DNA of 64,000 nucleotides from an uncultured Paracoccaceae bacterium. GTDB taxonomy: Bacteria > Pseudomonadota > Alphaproteobacteria > Rhodobacterales > Rhodobacteraceae. Positions 8,931 through 17,884 of this stretch are shown here, piece after piece. The notes under the pieces were generated by a model. That model had not been told where the DNA came from, made no database searches, and was given only the letters and a program-made list of their open reading frames with translations. Numbering within the stretch: position 1 is the stretch's first letter; every line of letters starts with the position of its first letter. Location: assembly GCA_947487205.1 (NCBI GenBank), contig CANKVU010000018.1, positions 48,484 through 112,483 of the forward strand, given 5' to 3'. The translations under genes and the position numbers were made by a program.

Positions 8931-9860
8931 ATGCGACAGCCCACCTGTTTCCAGGACGTCATCTTGGCCTTGCAGGCCTATTGGGCCGGCGCCGGATGCG
9001 CGGTCCTGCAGCCCTACGACATGGAGGTGGGGGCGGGCACGTTCCACCCCGCCACGACCCTGCGGGCGCTGGGCCCGAAGGGCTGGGCCGCGGCCTATGT
9101 CCAGCCCTCGCGCCGGCCGACCGACGGGCGCTACGGCGACAGCCCCAACCGGCTGCAGCATTACTACCAGTACCAGGTGATCCTCAAACCCTCGCCGCCC
9201 GACCTGCAGGCGCTCTATCTGGGCAGCCTGAAGGCGATCGGCATCGACATGGACCTGCACGACATCCGCTTCGTCGAGGACGATTGGGAAAGCCCGACGC
9301 TGGGCGCCTGGGGCCTGGGCTGGGAGGTCTGGTGCGACGGGATGGAGGTCAGCCAGTTCACCTATTTCCAGCAGGTCGGCGGCCACGATTGCGCCCCCGT
9401 CTCGGGCGAGCTGACCTACGGGCTGGAGCGGCTGGCGATGTACGTGCTGGGCATCGACCACGTCATGGACATGCCCTTCAACGCCCCCGACGGCCCCCGG
9501 CCGCTGAGCTATGGCGACGTGTTCCGCGAGGCGGAGGCGCAATACGCGCGCTACAATTTCGACCAGGCCGACACCGCCGTGCTGCTGCGCCATTTCGAGG
9601 AGGCGGAGGCGGAATGCGCGGCCCTCCTGGGCCAGCCGGAGGTCGATCCGAAGACCGGGCGGCGCATCGTCATGGCGCTGCCGGCCTACGACCAGTGCAT
9701 CAAGGCCAGCCACGTCTTCAACCTGCTCGACGCGCGCGGCGTGATCTCGGTGACCGAAAGGCAGGCCTATATCGGCCGGGTGCGGGCGCTGGCGAAGCGA
9801 TGCGCCGACGCGTTCCTGCTGACCGAGGCGGGCGGCCACGCCGACGCGGCGCCGGCATGA
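8931..9860 (+). CDS. glyQ: Glycyl-tRNA synthetase alpha subunit
   Basis: GlyQ is the catalytic subunit of the bacterial alpha2-beta2 glycyl-tRNA synthetase, which charges tRNA-Gly with glycine in the cytoplasm. The 309-residue product starts [15 protein letters not shown] and carries family blocks [69 protein letters not shown] and [12 protein letters not shown], the class II core motifs. The start at 8931 follows GAAGGGA and a promoter whose -10 box covers the alternative ATG at 8892. Its stop overlaps the ATG of the next gene (ATGA), and glyS follows, so glyQ, DUF6446 and glyS form one operon. Confidence 0.97.
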   Translation: MRQPTCFQDVILALQAYWAGAGCAVLQPYDMEVGAGTFHPATTLRALGPKGWAAAYVQPSRRPTDGRYGDSPNRLQHYYQYQVILKPSPPDLQALYLGSLKAIGIDMDLHDIRFVEDDWESPTLGAWGLGWEVWCDGMEVSQFTYFQQVGGHDCAPVSGELTYGLERLAMYVLGIDHVMDMPFNAPDGPRPLSYGDVFREAEAQYARYNFDQADTAVLLRHFEEAEAECAALLGQPEVDPKTGRRIVMALPAYDQCIKASHVFNLLDARGVISVTERQAYIGRVRALAKRCADAFLLTEAGGHADAAPA

Positions 9861-10360
9861 GCGGCAAGGTCCTCGCCATCCTGCTGGGCCTCGTCGCTGT
9901 GCTGGGCGCGGCGGGGATGTGGTACCTGCAGGTCTTCTACTATTACGAGCGGGTGACGCCGGGCGGCTTCGTGGTGCAGACGCAGGCCGGCGCGCGCCCG
10001 GTCGAGGCCGCGAACGTGCGGGCGATCGACGCCACGTCCTCGCCGATCCGGTTCCGCGCCTGTTTCGACACGCCCCTTTCGACCGACCTGGAGGCGCTGT
10101 CCTACGTGGACGCGGTGCCGCTCAACGCGCCGTTCTGGTTCGACTGCTTCGACGCGGAGGAGATCGGCGACAGGCTGGCCGACGGCTCGGCGCGGGCCTT
10201 CCTGGGGCGGAAGAACGTCGCCTACGGCGTCGACCGGATCGTGGCGATCACCGATGACGGCCGCGGCTTCGTCTGGCACCAGCTGAACAATTGCGGCGAG
10301 GTCGCCTATGACGGCACGCAGATCGGCGAGGATTGCCCGCCGAGAGAGGATTTCGAGTAG
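9857..10360 (+). CDS. DUF6446-type small membrane-anchored protein between glyQ and glyS
   Basis: The 167-residue protein starts with one membrane segment ([20 protein letters not shown]) followed by a periplasmic domain with [37 protein letters not shown] and a terminal EDCPPRE. Two or more cysteines could form disulfides. It overlaps glyQ by four bases and its stop is directly followed by the glyS ATG. Rhodobacteraceae commonly carry such a gene between the two glycyl-tRNA synthetase subunits (classified as DUF6446 from memory). A membrane protein inside this operon has no explained role; it shows no tRNA-synthetase motif. Confidence 0.8.
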   Translation: MSGKVLAILLGLVAVLGAAGMWYLQVFYYYERVTPGGFVVQTQAGARPVEAANVRAIDATSSPIRFRACFDTPLSTDLEALSYVDAVPLNAPFWFDCFDAEEIGDRLADGSARAFLGRKNVAYGVDRIVAITDDGRGFVWHQLNNCGEVAYDGTQIGEDCPPREDFE

Positions 10361-12409
10361 ATGCCCGACCTGCTGATCGAACTGTTCTCCGAGGAGATCC
10401 CGGCCCGGATGCAGGCGCGCGCGGCCGCCGACCTGAAGCGCCTCGTGACCGACGGGCTGGTGGAGGCGGGGCTGACCTATGCCCATGCCGGCGCCCTGGT
10501 GACGCCGCGGCGGCTGACGCTGGCGCTCGAAGGGGTGGCGGATCGCTCGCCCGACACCGTCGAGGAGCGGCGCGGACCCAAGGTGGGGGCCCCGGAGAAG
10601 GCGGTGGAGGGGTTCCTGCGCGGCGCGGGCGTCGCGCGCGCCGACCTGGAGGTGCGGGCCGAGAAGAAGGGCGAGGTCTATGTCGCGCGGATCCACCGCG
10701 CCGGGCGTCCCGCCGACGAGATCGTGGCCGGGGTGCTGGAGGGGGCGATCCGCGATTTCCCCTGGCCCAAGTCGATGCGCTGGGGAGAGGGCGCCCTGCG
10801 CTGGGTGCGGCCGCTCCATCGCATCCTGTGCATCCTGTCGGGCCCCGAGGGCGCCGAGATCGTGCCTCTGGAGGTGGACGGGATCCGCGCCGGCGCCACG
10901 ACCGAGGGGCACCGGTTCATGGCGCCGGGGGAGATCCGGGTGTCCTCGTTCGAGGATTACCAGGCGAAGCTGAAGCGCGCCCATGTCATGCTCGACCCCG
11001 AGGAGCGCGCCGGGACGATCCGCGCCGAGGCGCAGAACATGGCCTTCTCCAGCGGGCTGGAGGTGGTCGAGGATCCCGCGCTGCTGGCCGAGGTCGCGGG
11101 TCTGGTGGAATGGCCGGTCGTGCTGATGGGCGAGATCGACGCGCGCTTCCTCGACCTGCCGGCGGAGGTGCTGCAGACCTCGATGCGCGAGCACCAGAAG
11201 TTCTTCTCGCTCCGCGATCCCGGCACCGGGCGGATCGTGCGCTTCGTCACCGTCGCCAACCGCGAGACGGCGGATGACGGCGCCACGATCCTGGCCGGCA
11301 ACCAGCGCGTCCTGGCCGCGCGGCTGGCCGACGCGGCCTTCTTCTGGGAGAACGACCTGGCCGTGGCGAAGGCCGGGATGGGGCCCTGGCAGGAGGCGCT
11401 GGCCTCGGTCACCTTCCATGCCAGGCTCGGCAGCGAGGCCGACCGGGTGGCGCGGATCGCGGCGCTGGCGCGCGAGCTGGCGCCGGCCGTCGGCGCCGAC
11501 CCCGACCAGGCCGCGCAGGCCGCGACTTTGGCCAAGGCGGATCTCGTGTCAGAAATGGTCTACGAGTTCCCCGAATTGCAGGGGGTGATGGGGCGCTACT
11601 ATGCCCGGGCCGCGGGCTATCCGGACGAGGTCGCGACCGCCGTCGCCGAGCATTACGCGCCGCTGGGCCCGTCCGACGCGGTGCCCACCGCGCCGGTCTC
11701 GGTCGCGGTGAGCCTGGCGGAGAAGATCGACAAGCTGACCGGGTTCTGGGCCATCGGCGAGACGCCCACCGGGTCGAAGGACCCCTATGCGCTGCGCCGC
11801 GCCGCGCTGGGGGTGATCCGGGTTCTCCTGGACAACGCGCTGCGCCTGCCGCTGGGCCGAATTTTCGGCGAAAATTCGTGGTCTGCGGATCTGACCGGGT
11901 TCTTCCACGACCGCCTGAAGGTCCACCTGCGCGACGAGGGCGTGCCGCATGACGTGATCGACGCCTGCCTCGCCATGGAGGGCGCCGACGACCTGACGCT
12001 GCTGGTCCACCGGGCCCGCGCGCTGGCCGCGTTCCTGAAATCCGACGACGGGGAGAACCTGCTGGCCGGCTTCCGGCGGGCCAACAACATCCTGGGCCAG
12101 GCCGAGGCGGCCGACGGGGTGGAATATTCCTTCGGTGCCGACGCGAAACACGCCCGGACCGACGAGGAGAGGGCGCTCTTCGCCGCGCTGGAGGCGCAGG
12201 GGCCGGCGATCGAGCGGGCCATGGCGGAGGAGGATTTCGCCACCGCCATGGCGACGCTGGCACTGCTGCGCACGCCCATCGACGCCTTCTTCGAGGCGGT
12301 GCAGATCAACACCGACAACCAGATCGTGCGCCGCAACCGCCTGAACCTCCTGAGCCGCATCCGCGCGCTGTGCCTGGGGGTGGCGGACCTGACGCGGATC
12401 GAGGGCTGA
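10361..12409 (+). CDS. glyS: Glycyl-tRNA synthetase beta subunit
   Basis: GlyS is the large non-catalytic subunit of the tetrameric glycyl-tRNA synthetase and binds tRNA-Gly. The product has 682 residues, a normal length. Landmarks: LLIELFSEEIPARMQ at the start, TPRRLTL, ERRGPKVGAP, PKSMRWGEG, TSMREHQKFFSLRD, FLENDL-like FFWENDLAVAK, KADLVSEMVYEFPELQGVMG, KIDKLTGFWAIGE, GSKDPYALRRAALGVIR, and the C-terminal anticodon-binding DALR-like region. Around residues 500-506 (GRIFGENS) the coding sequence carries a 21-bp AT-rich palindrome that also occurs between genes at 46266, in a stretch of GlyS that tolerates variation. Third gene of the glyQ operon. Confidence 0.97.
   Translation: MPDLLIELFSEEIPARMQARAAADLKRLVTDGLVEAGLTYAHAGALVTPRRLTLALEGVADRSPDTVEERRGPKVGAPEKAVEGFLRGAGVARADLEVRAEKKGEVYVARIHRAGRPADEIVAGVLEGAIRDFPWPKSMRWGEGALRWVRPLHRILCILSGPEGAEIVPLEVDGIRAGATTEGHRFMAPGEIRVSSFEDYQAKLKRAHVMLDPEERAGTIRAEAQNMAFSSGLEVVEDPALLAEVAGLVEWPVVLMGEIDARFLDLPAEVLQTSMREHQKFFSLRDPGTGRIVRFVTVANRETADDGATILAGNQRVLAARLADAAFFWENDLAVAKAGMGPWQEALASVTFHARLGSEADRVARIAALARELAPAVGADPDQAAQAATLAKADLVSEMVYEFPELQGVMGRYYARAAGYPDEVATAVAEHYAPLGPSDAVPTAPVSVAVSLAEKIDKLTGFWAIGETPTGSKDPYALRRAALGVIRVLLDNALRLPLGRIFGENSWSADLTGFFHDRLKVHLRDEGVPHDVIDACLAMEGADDLTLLVHRARALAAFLKSDDGENLLAGFRRANNILGQAEAADGVEYSFGADAKHARTDEERALFAALEAQGPAIERAMAEEDFATAMATLALLRTPIDAFFEAVQINTDNQIVRRNRLNLLSRIRALCLGVADLTRIEG
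11858..11878. repeat. 21-bp AT-rich palindrome inside glyS (copy 1)
   Basis: Arms CGAATTTTCG and CGAAAATTCG are separated by a single G. The same arms, with A at the centre, recur at 46266-46286. In frame it is read as R-I-F-G-E-N-S. The base composition is unlike the surrounding GC-rich gene. Confidence 0.85.
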
Positions 12410-12478
12410 GCTTCGACCAACGGGCCGCTTGTGCCCGCCCGCGACACCCATATGCTGCCGGGGCCAAGGAGCGCCGCA

Positions 12479-15037
12479 GTGCAGCACGACGAGATCCCGA
12501 TCGCGGGCGTGACCCCGGTCACCGCCACCGCCAATATCCGCGCCCGAATCCATGGCGGGCGCGCCAAGTGCCTGCAGCGCCTGGTGCGGCTGGGCCTGCC
12601 GGTGCCGCGCACCGAGGCGCTCGAGATCGACCTGGTGCGCCGCATCTCGCACGGGGAGATCCCCGACGCGGCGGCGATCCTGTCGCGATTCGGCCCCGAT
12701 GCGTTGGTTTCGGTGCGCCCCTCGTCGGGGGAGGGGGATTGGGGCGGACCGCCCTCGATCCTCAATATCGGCATGACCGATGCCCGCCACCGCGCCATCG
12801 CCGGGGCGGCCGGGCAGCGGGCCGCCGACGCGCTCTATGCCCGGTTCATCCAGTCCTACGCGATCCAGGTGGCGCGGCTGAACGCGGACGATTTCGAGGG
12901 GCGCGACGACATCCCCGCGATGCTCGCCGATTACGAGGACCGGGCGGAGGAGCCGTTCCCGCAGGACCCCGCGGTGCAGCTGGCCGCGGTGCTGGGATCC
13001 ATGGCGCGGGCCTGGGAGGGGACGACGGCGCGGATTTTGCGCCGGGCGCGGGGCGCGCCGGAGAATGCGGGGCTGGGCCTCGTGGTGCAGGAGATGGTGC
13101 TGGGCGTCGGCGACCCGGAGCGGGGCGAATCGGGGTCGGGCGTGATCCAGTTCGTCAGTTCCGAGACCGGCCTGGCGCAGGTCACGGGGCGCTACCTGCG
13201 CCAGAGCCAGGGGCGCGAGGCGCTGCTGGCGGCGGCGCCCGCGCTGTACCTGACCCGCGATCCCCGCGGCCCGTCGCTGGAGGAGTGCCATCCCGAGATC
13301 CTGGCGGAACTGACCGGGTTCGGCGTGCTCTGCCGCAACCGGCTGCGCGAGGAGATGCAGATCGAGTTCACCCTGAGCCGCGGGCGGCTGCACATCCTCG
13401 ACGCGGTGCGGGTGCGCCGCACGTCGCGCGCGGCGATCCGCATCGCGGTGGCGCTGGCCACCGACGGGGTGATCCCCGAGGCGGAGGCGGTGCTGCGGGT
13501 CGCGCCGCGGGCCCTGCTCGACGTGCTGCACCGCCGGATCGACCCCGAGGCGCGGCTGCCGCTGATCGCCACGGGCATCGCGGCGAGCCCCGGCGCGGCC
13601 ACCGGGCGGCTGGTCTTCTCCTCGGCCGACGCGCAGAGCGCCGCCGCCCGGGAGGAGGAGGTCATCCTGGTGCGGCGCGAGACCAATCCGGGCGACGTCC
13701 TGGGCATGCACGCGGCCCGCGCCATCCTGACCGAGCGCGGCGGCGCCACCTCCCACGCGGCGGTGATCGCGCGGGGGCTGGGCCTGCCCTGCGTGGTCGG
13801 CGCCTCGGAGATCACCGTCGACCGGCGCGCGCGGCTGTTCCGCACCGCCGACGGCCGCGTCTATCGCGAGGGCGAGGTGGTGACGATCGACGGCTCGTCG
13901 GGGCGGGTGGTGATGGGGGCGCCGCGGCTGCTGGAGCCGGTCTTCGACGATGCGCTGAGAACGCTTCTGTCCTGGGCCGACGAGCGGCGCGACATCGGCG
14001 TGCGGGCCAATTGCGACACCCCCGACGAGGCCGAGACCGCCCGGCGGTTCGAGGCCGAGGGGATCGGCTTGTGCCGCACCGAGCACATGTTCTTCGACGC
14101 GGCCCGGCTGACGGTGATGCGCGAGATGATCTTTGCCCGCGAGGCGGTCGACCGGGCCCATGCGCTCGACCAGCTGCTGCCGATGCAGCGCGACGATTTC
14201 ATGCGGATCTTCCAGATCATGGCGGGGCGGCCGGTCTGCATCCGCCTGCTCGACCCGCCGCTGCACGAATTCCTGCCCGGCGACCGCGCCGGGATGACCG
14301 CGCTGGCCGCGAGCCTGGGCCTGCCCCGCGACGAGGTGGAGGCGCGCATCCAGTCGCTGGCCGAGTTCAACCCGATGCTGGGCATGCGGGGCGTGCGGCT
14401 GGGGATCGCCATCCCCGAGATCTACGAGATGCAGGCGCGCGCCATCTTCGAGGCGGCCGTCCGGACCAGCCCGCGCGTCACGCCCGAGGTGATGATCCCC
14501 CTCGTCTCGGCCCGGCGGGAGGTGGAACTGGTCAAGAGCCGGATCGACGCGGTCGCCGCGCAGGTCCGCACCCAGTCGGGGATCGAGTTCGACTATTCGC
14601 TGGGCGTGATGGTGGAGACGCCGCGCGCGGCGCTCCGCGCCGACGAGATCGCCGAATACGCCACCTTCCTCAGCTTCGGGACCAACGACCTGACGCAGAT
14701 GACCTATGGCCTGTCGCGCGACGATGCGGGGCGGTTCATGTCCGCCTATCTGCGCGACGGCGTCTTTGCCGAGGACCCGTTCCTGCGGCTCGACACCGAA
14801 GGGGTGGGCGAGCTCCTGACCATCGGCGCCGAACGGGGGCGGCGCGGGCGGCCGGACGTGACGCTGTCGATCTGCGGCGAGCATGGCGGCGACCCCGATT
14901 CGATCGCCTTCTGCCGGGCGGCCGGGTTCGACTATGTCTCCTGCTCGCCGTTCCGGGTGCCGGTGGCGCGGATGGCCGCCGCCCACCTGGCGATCCGCGA
15001 CCGGGGAATCAGCACGATGGCGCCGCCCGAACGCTGA
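12479..15037 (+). CDS. Pyruvate phosphate dikinase-like PEP-utilising protein with diverged ATP-grasp part
   Basis: The C-terminal two thirds of this 852-residue protein match pyruvate,phosphate dikinase: the phosphohistidine segment TERGGATSHAAVIARG, LCRTEHMFF, the PEP-barrel residues in PVCIRLLDPPLHEFLP, FNPMLGMRGVRLG, VMIPLV, FGTNDLTQMTYGLSRDD and the ICGEHGGDPDSIAF segment with the catalytic Cys. The N-terminal nucleotide-binding region is altered: IHGGRAKC replaces GGKGA, SGVIQFVSSETG stands where the GTGVAFTRDP-type loop is expected, and LDAVRVRRTS replaces LQTR. It may be a PPDK with changed nucleotide use, or a regulatory paralogue. The GTG at 12479 is preceded at 7 bases by AAGGAG; earlier starts lack such a site. 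It follows glyS by 69 bases and may share its transcript. Confidence 0.82.
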   Translation: MQHDEIPIAGVTPVTATANIRARIHGGRAKCLQRLVRLGLPVPRTEALEIDLVRRISHGEIPDAAAILSRFGPDALVSVRPSSGEGDWGGPPSILNIGMTDARHRAIAGAAGQRAADALYARFIQSYAIQVARLNADDFEGRDDIPAMLADYEDRAEEPFPQDPAVQLAAVLGSMARAWEGTTARILRRARGAPENAGLGLVVQEMVLGVGDPERGESGSGVIQFVSSETGLAQVTGRYLRQSQGREALLAAAPALYLTRDPRGPSLEECHPEILAELTGFGVLCRNRLREEMQIEFTLSRGRLHILDAVRVRRTSRAAIRIAVALATDGVIPEAEAVLRVAPRALLDVLHRRIDPEARLPLIATGIAASPGAATGRLVFSSADAQSAAAREEEVILVRRETNPGDVLGMHAARAILTERGGATSHAAVIARGLGLPCVVGASEITVDRRARLFRTADGRVYREGEVVTIDGSSGRVVMGAPRLLEPVFDDALRTLLSWADERRDIGVRANCDTPDEAETARRFEAEGIGLCRTEHMFFDAARLTVMREMIFAREAVDRAHALDQLLPMQRDDFMRIFQIMAGRPVCIRLLDPPLHEFLPGDRAGMTALAASLGLPRDEVEARIQSLAEFNPMLGMRGVRLGIAIPEIYEMQARAIFEAAVRTSPRVTPEVMIPLVSARREVELVKSRIDAVAAQVRTQSGIEFDYSLGVMVETPRAALRADEIAEYATFLSFGTNDLTQMTYGLSRDDAGRFMSAYLRDGVFAEDPFLRLDTEGVGELLTIGAERGRRGRPDVTLSICGEHGGDPDSIAFCRAAGFDYVSCSPFRVPVARMAAAHLAIRDRGISTMAPPER

Positions 15038-15083
15038 GATCGGCAAGATTTCGCCGCAGCGCGGCACATGGTTTGATCCCGCG

Positions 15084-15098
15084 TTAACGTCTCGTTTA
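15084..15098. promoter_or_regulatory. CtrA-like box before the cell-wall hydrolase gene
   Basis: TTAA, seven bases, then TTTA (15084-15098), one mismatch from the CtrA full site TTAA-N7-TTAA. It lies 77 bases before the ATG at 15176. TTAA is very rare in this GC-rich window. Confidence 0.45.
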
Positions 15099-15175
15099 CC
15101 TGTCATCCGACCGTCGCGCGGTGCCGCCACCGCCCCGCGCGACCCCGATCCGCACGACGTGCCTGGGGATGATTC

Positions 15176-15886
15176 ATGACGAACGCAATGCCGCGCGCCG
15201 TCCGGTGCGCGATGGCAGGTCTGTTGTCGCTGATTGCCCTGGCGGGAGTCTCGCTGCCCGCGGCGGCGGACATGACCTATTCCTCCAAGGCGACGCCGGC
15301 GACCGCCGACCTGGCGGCCGAGACGGCGCCCGACCTCGGCCGCAAGCTCGGCGCGCTCCTGGGCCGGGACGCGCCGGCCGTCCGCACCCGGCGCGACGCG
15401 GGCCTGCGCGCCGCCCTGGGGCTGAGCCGCGCGCGGCGGGGGCCGGCGATCGAGTACACCGCCGACTTCGTCGATGCGCGGGCCGACATCCGCGGCGACG
15501 CGCAATGGCGCTGCCTGACCGAGGCGCTGTATTTCGAGGCGCGGGGCGAATCGGTCCGCGGCGTCTTTGCCGTGGCCGAGGTGATCCTGAACCGCGTCGA
15601 CAGTAGCGCCTTCCCGGGATCGGTCTGCGGCGTGACGCGGCAGGGGACGGGGCGGAAATGGCAGTGCCAGTTCACCTATTACTGCGACGGCCGCGCCGAG
15701 TCGGTGACCGAGCCGGCCGCTTGGACCCGGATGGGCAAGATCGCGCGGATGATGATCGAGGGCGCCGGCCGGCCGCTGACGCGCGGCGCCACCTTCTACC
15801 ATACCCGCGCGGTAGACCCGTACTGGGCGCATGTCTTCGACCGGACGGTGACCATCGGGGCGCATCACTTCTACGCCCGCGGCTGA
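15176..15886 (+). CDS. Exported cell-wall hydrolase, SleB/CwlJ family
   Basis: The 236-residue product has a signal peptide (residues 12-31) and, after a 90-residue linker, a Hydrolase_2 (SleB/CwlJ) domain: CLTEALYFEARGES with the catalytic Glu, VAEVILNRVDSSAFP, CGVTRQG, CQFTYYCDG, and the closing ATFYHT and HHFYARG segments. The family are lytic transglycosylase-like enzymes that cut the glycan strands of peptidoglycan; in non-sporulating alphaproteobacteria they are thought to act in growth and division. The CtrA-like box upstream would fit cell-cycle control. It is alone between the PPDK-like gene and folB. Confidence 0.9.
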   Translation: MTNAMPRAVRCAMAGLLSLIALAGVSLPAAADMTYSSKATPATADLAAETAPDLGRKLGALLGRDAPAVRTRRDAGLRAALGLSRARRGPAIEYTADFVDARADIRGDAQWRCLTEALYFEARGESVRGVFAVAEVILNRVDSSAFPGSVCGVTRQGTGRKWQCQFTYYCDGRAESVTEPAAWTRMGKIARMMIEGAGRPLTRGATFYHTRAVDPYWAHVFDRTVTIGAHHFYARG

Positions 15887-15940
15887 CCCTTTCGCCGGGG
15901 CGGTCCGTCGGCTAGGGCGGGCGGAAAGAGGAGCGCGCCC

Positions 15941-16840
15941 ATGGCGACTGAGACGAGCCTGGCCTTCGACCATCCCGAGGCCCGCGCGGCCGATTCGCCG
16001 CCCGAGGGGTTCGCGGACCGCATCTCGCTCCGCGACCACGTCGTCGAGGCCGATATCGGCGCCTTCCAGGCCGAGCGGGGCCGGCGGCAGCGCCTGCTCT
16101 TCAACGTCGTGGTGGAGGTGCGCCCGCCGCGCTCGGCGCTCGGCGACGACGTGGACCGCATCCTGTCCTACGACACGATCACCGAGGCCATCGCCGCGGC
16201 GCTGGGCGAGGACCGGCTGAATCTGCTGGAGACGCTGGCCGAGCGGGTGGCGGCGGGGATCCTGAGCGAGCCCCTGGCGCTGCGCGCCTTCGTCCGGGTC
16301 GAGAAGCTCGATCGCGGGCCCGGCGCGCTGGGGGTCGAGATCGTGCGCGCCGCCACCGGCGGGGCGCGGGCGGCGGCGGACCCGGACGGGCCGCGCCCCG
16401 TGGTGGCGTTCCTGTCGAACGACGAGATCGACGCCCCCGACCTGGCTGGGCGGCTCGACCGGATCGAGGCGATGGGACCGGCGATCCTGTGCGTGGGCCC
16501 GCCGCGCGAACCCGCTCCCCGGACCGGGCAGGCGGTGGTGCAGCGCCGGATCGACCTGCTGGCCATCGAGCAGAATTGCTGGCGCCTGGCGGGCCGCGAT
16601 CCGCGCTGCGTCGTGGTGGGCACGCGCACCGAGCTCGACTGGTCGCTGCGCCACAATCGCATGACGGTCTGGGCGCCGTCGAAGCTGGTCCTGGACGCGG
16701 TCGAGCCGCCATCCGCCGATCCGAGCGACACGGTCGCGCTGGCGGCCTGGTTCGCCGGACAGATGCGGGCCCGGCGGCTGGTGATCGTCGGCGCCGAGGG
16801 TCCCGAGGCGGACCTGCCGGTGGACGTCTGGCCCCGCTGA
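15941..16840 (+). CDS. folB: Dihydroneopterin aldolase with C-terminal extension
   Basis: FolB converts 7,8-dihydroneopterin to hydroxymethyl-dihydropterin in folate synthesis. Residues about 25-140 match the family: DRISLRDHVVEADIGAF, LFNVVVEV, ILSYDTITEAI with the conserved Tyr, NLLETLAERVA, and the final strand VRVEKLDRGPGALGVEI. At the place where E. coli FolB has its catalytic Lys (SKPGA), this protein reads DRGPGA, so the Lys may be shifted to EKLD or replaced by Arg. The last 150 residues (from PRPVVAFLSND) form an extra domain I cannot name; the usual FolB is about 120 residues. folP follows after 33 bases, so the two steps are probably co-transcribed. Confidence 0.88.
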   Translation: MATETSLAFDHPEARAADSPPEGFADRISLRDHVVEADIGAFQAERGRRQRLLFNVVVEVRPPRSALGDDVDRILSYDTITEAIAAALGEDRLNLLETLAERVAAGILSEPLALRAFVRVEKLDRGPGALGVEIVRAATGGARAAADPDGPRPVVAFLSNDEIDAPDLAGRLDRIEAMGPAILCVGPPREPAPRTGQAVVQRRIDLLAIEQNCWRLAGRDPRCVVVGTRTELDWSLRHNRMTVWAPSKLVLDAVEPPSADPSDTVALAAWFAGQMRARRLVIVGAEGPEADLPVDVWPR

Positions 16841-16873
16841 CCCCGCCCGCGCAAACCCAGGAAGGAGAGGCCG

Positions 16874-17884
16874 GTGACGTATTGGCGACCGTTGCCCCAG
16901 ACCGGGCCGATCCGGCCGCGCGAGGCGGTTCCGATCGCGGGAGGCTGGAGCTGGTTCACCCATGCCGCGCGGCTGGAGCGCGGCGCGGCGCCGCAGGTCG
17001 TCCCGGCGGCCGAGGTGCCGCCGGCGGCGCTGGCGCGGATCGCGGCCCCGCGCGCGGACGTGGCGGGGCTGTCGATGGACCGGCCGCGCATCATGGCGAT
17101 CCTGAACGCGACGCCGGACAGCTTCTCGGACGGGGGGCTTTACGGCGACGTGGCGACGGGACGGGCGCGGGCACGGACGCTGGTCGCGGAAGGCGCCGAC
17201 ATCCTCGATGTCGGGGGCGAGAGCACCCGGCCCGGTGCCCGACCCGTCCCGGCCGAGGAGGAGGCGCGCCGCGTCGTGCCGCTGGTGCGCGCGATCGCGG
17301 GCGATTGGGCCGGCGCGATCTCGGTCGATACGCGCAAGGCCTCGGTCGCGGCGGCGGCGGCGGCGGCCGGGGCGGGCCTGCTGAACGACGTGTCGGCGCT
17401 GACCCACGATCCCGGCATGGCGGGCGTCGCCGCGGGAACCGGCCTGCCGGTCTGCCTGATGCACGCGCAGGGCGATCCGCAGACCATGCAGGCGGCGCCG
17501 CGCTACGACGACGTGCTGCTCGATGTCTATGACCACCTGGAGGCGCGGATCGCCGCGGCCGAGGCGGCGGGGATCGCGCGCGCGCGACTGGTCGTCGATC
17601 CGGGGCTGGGCTTCGGCAAGACGCTCGAGCACAATCTGGCGCTCCTGGCGGGATTGTCGCTGTTTCACGGCCTGGGCTGCCCGATCCTGCTGGGCGCGTC
17701 GCGCAAGCGCTTCGTGGGCACGATCGGCGGGGCCGCCGATCCGCTGGACCGGATGCCCGGTTCGGTGGCCGTGGGGCTTGCGGGGATCGGGCAGGGCGTG
17801 CAGATAATCCGCGTCCACGATGCAGGCGCCACGCGGCAGGCCATAGCCCTGTGGCGGGCCGCGATTGAGGGAGACGAGCCATGA
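16874..17884 (+). CDS. folP: Dihydropteroate synthase
   Basis: FolP joins p-aminobenzoate to hydroxymethyl-dihydropterin diphosphate, the target step of sulfonamides. The 336-residue product has the TIM-barrel motifs [83 protein letters not shown] and a final [13 protein letters not shown]. About 70 extra residues precede the barrel. Translation starts at GTG 16874, just after AAGGAGAGG. The stop overlaps the glmM ATG (ATGA), coupling folate and cell-wall precursor genes in the order folB-folP-glmM seen in many relatives. Confidence 0.97.
   Translation: MTYWRPLPQTGPIRPREAVPIAGGWSWFTHAARLERGAAPQVVPAAEVPPAALARIAAPRADVAGLSMDRPRIMAILNATPDSFSDGGLYGDVATGRARARTLVAEGADILDVGGESTRPGARPVPAEEEARRVVPLVRAIAGDWAGAISVDTRKASVAAAAAAAGAGLLNDVSALTHDPGMAGVAAGTGLPVCLMHAQGDPQTMQAAPRYDDVLLDVYDHLEARIAAAEAAGIARARLVVDPGLGFGKTLEHNLALLAGLSLFHGLGCPILLGASRKRFVGTIGGAADPLDRMPGSVAVGLAGIGQGVQIIRVHDAGATRQAIALWRAAIEGDEP

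Noticed and set aside
11549..17818. An open frame of over 2000 codons on the minus strand across glyS, the PPDK-like gene, the wall hydrolase, folB and folP
   Set aside because: It is antisense to well-supported genes, rich in Arg/Gly/Pro/His with no family motif. Long shadow frames are expected at this GC content.
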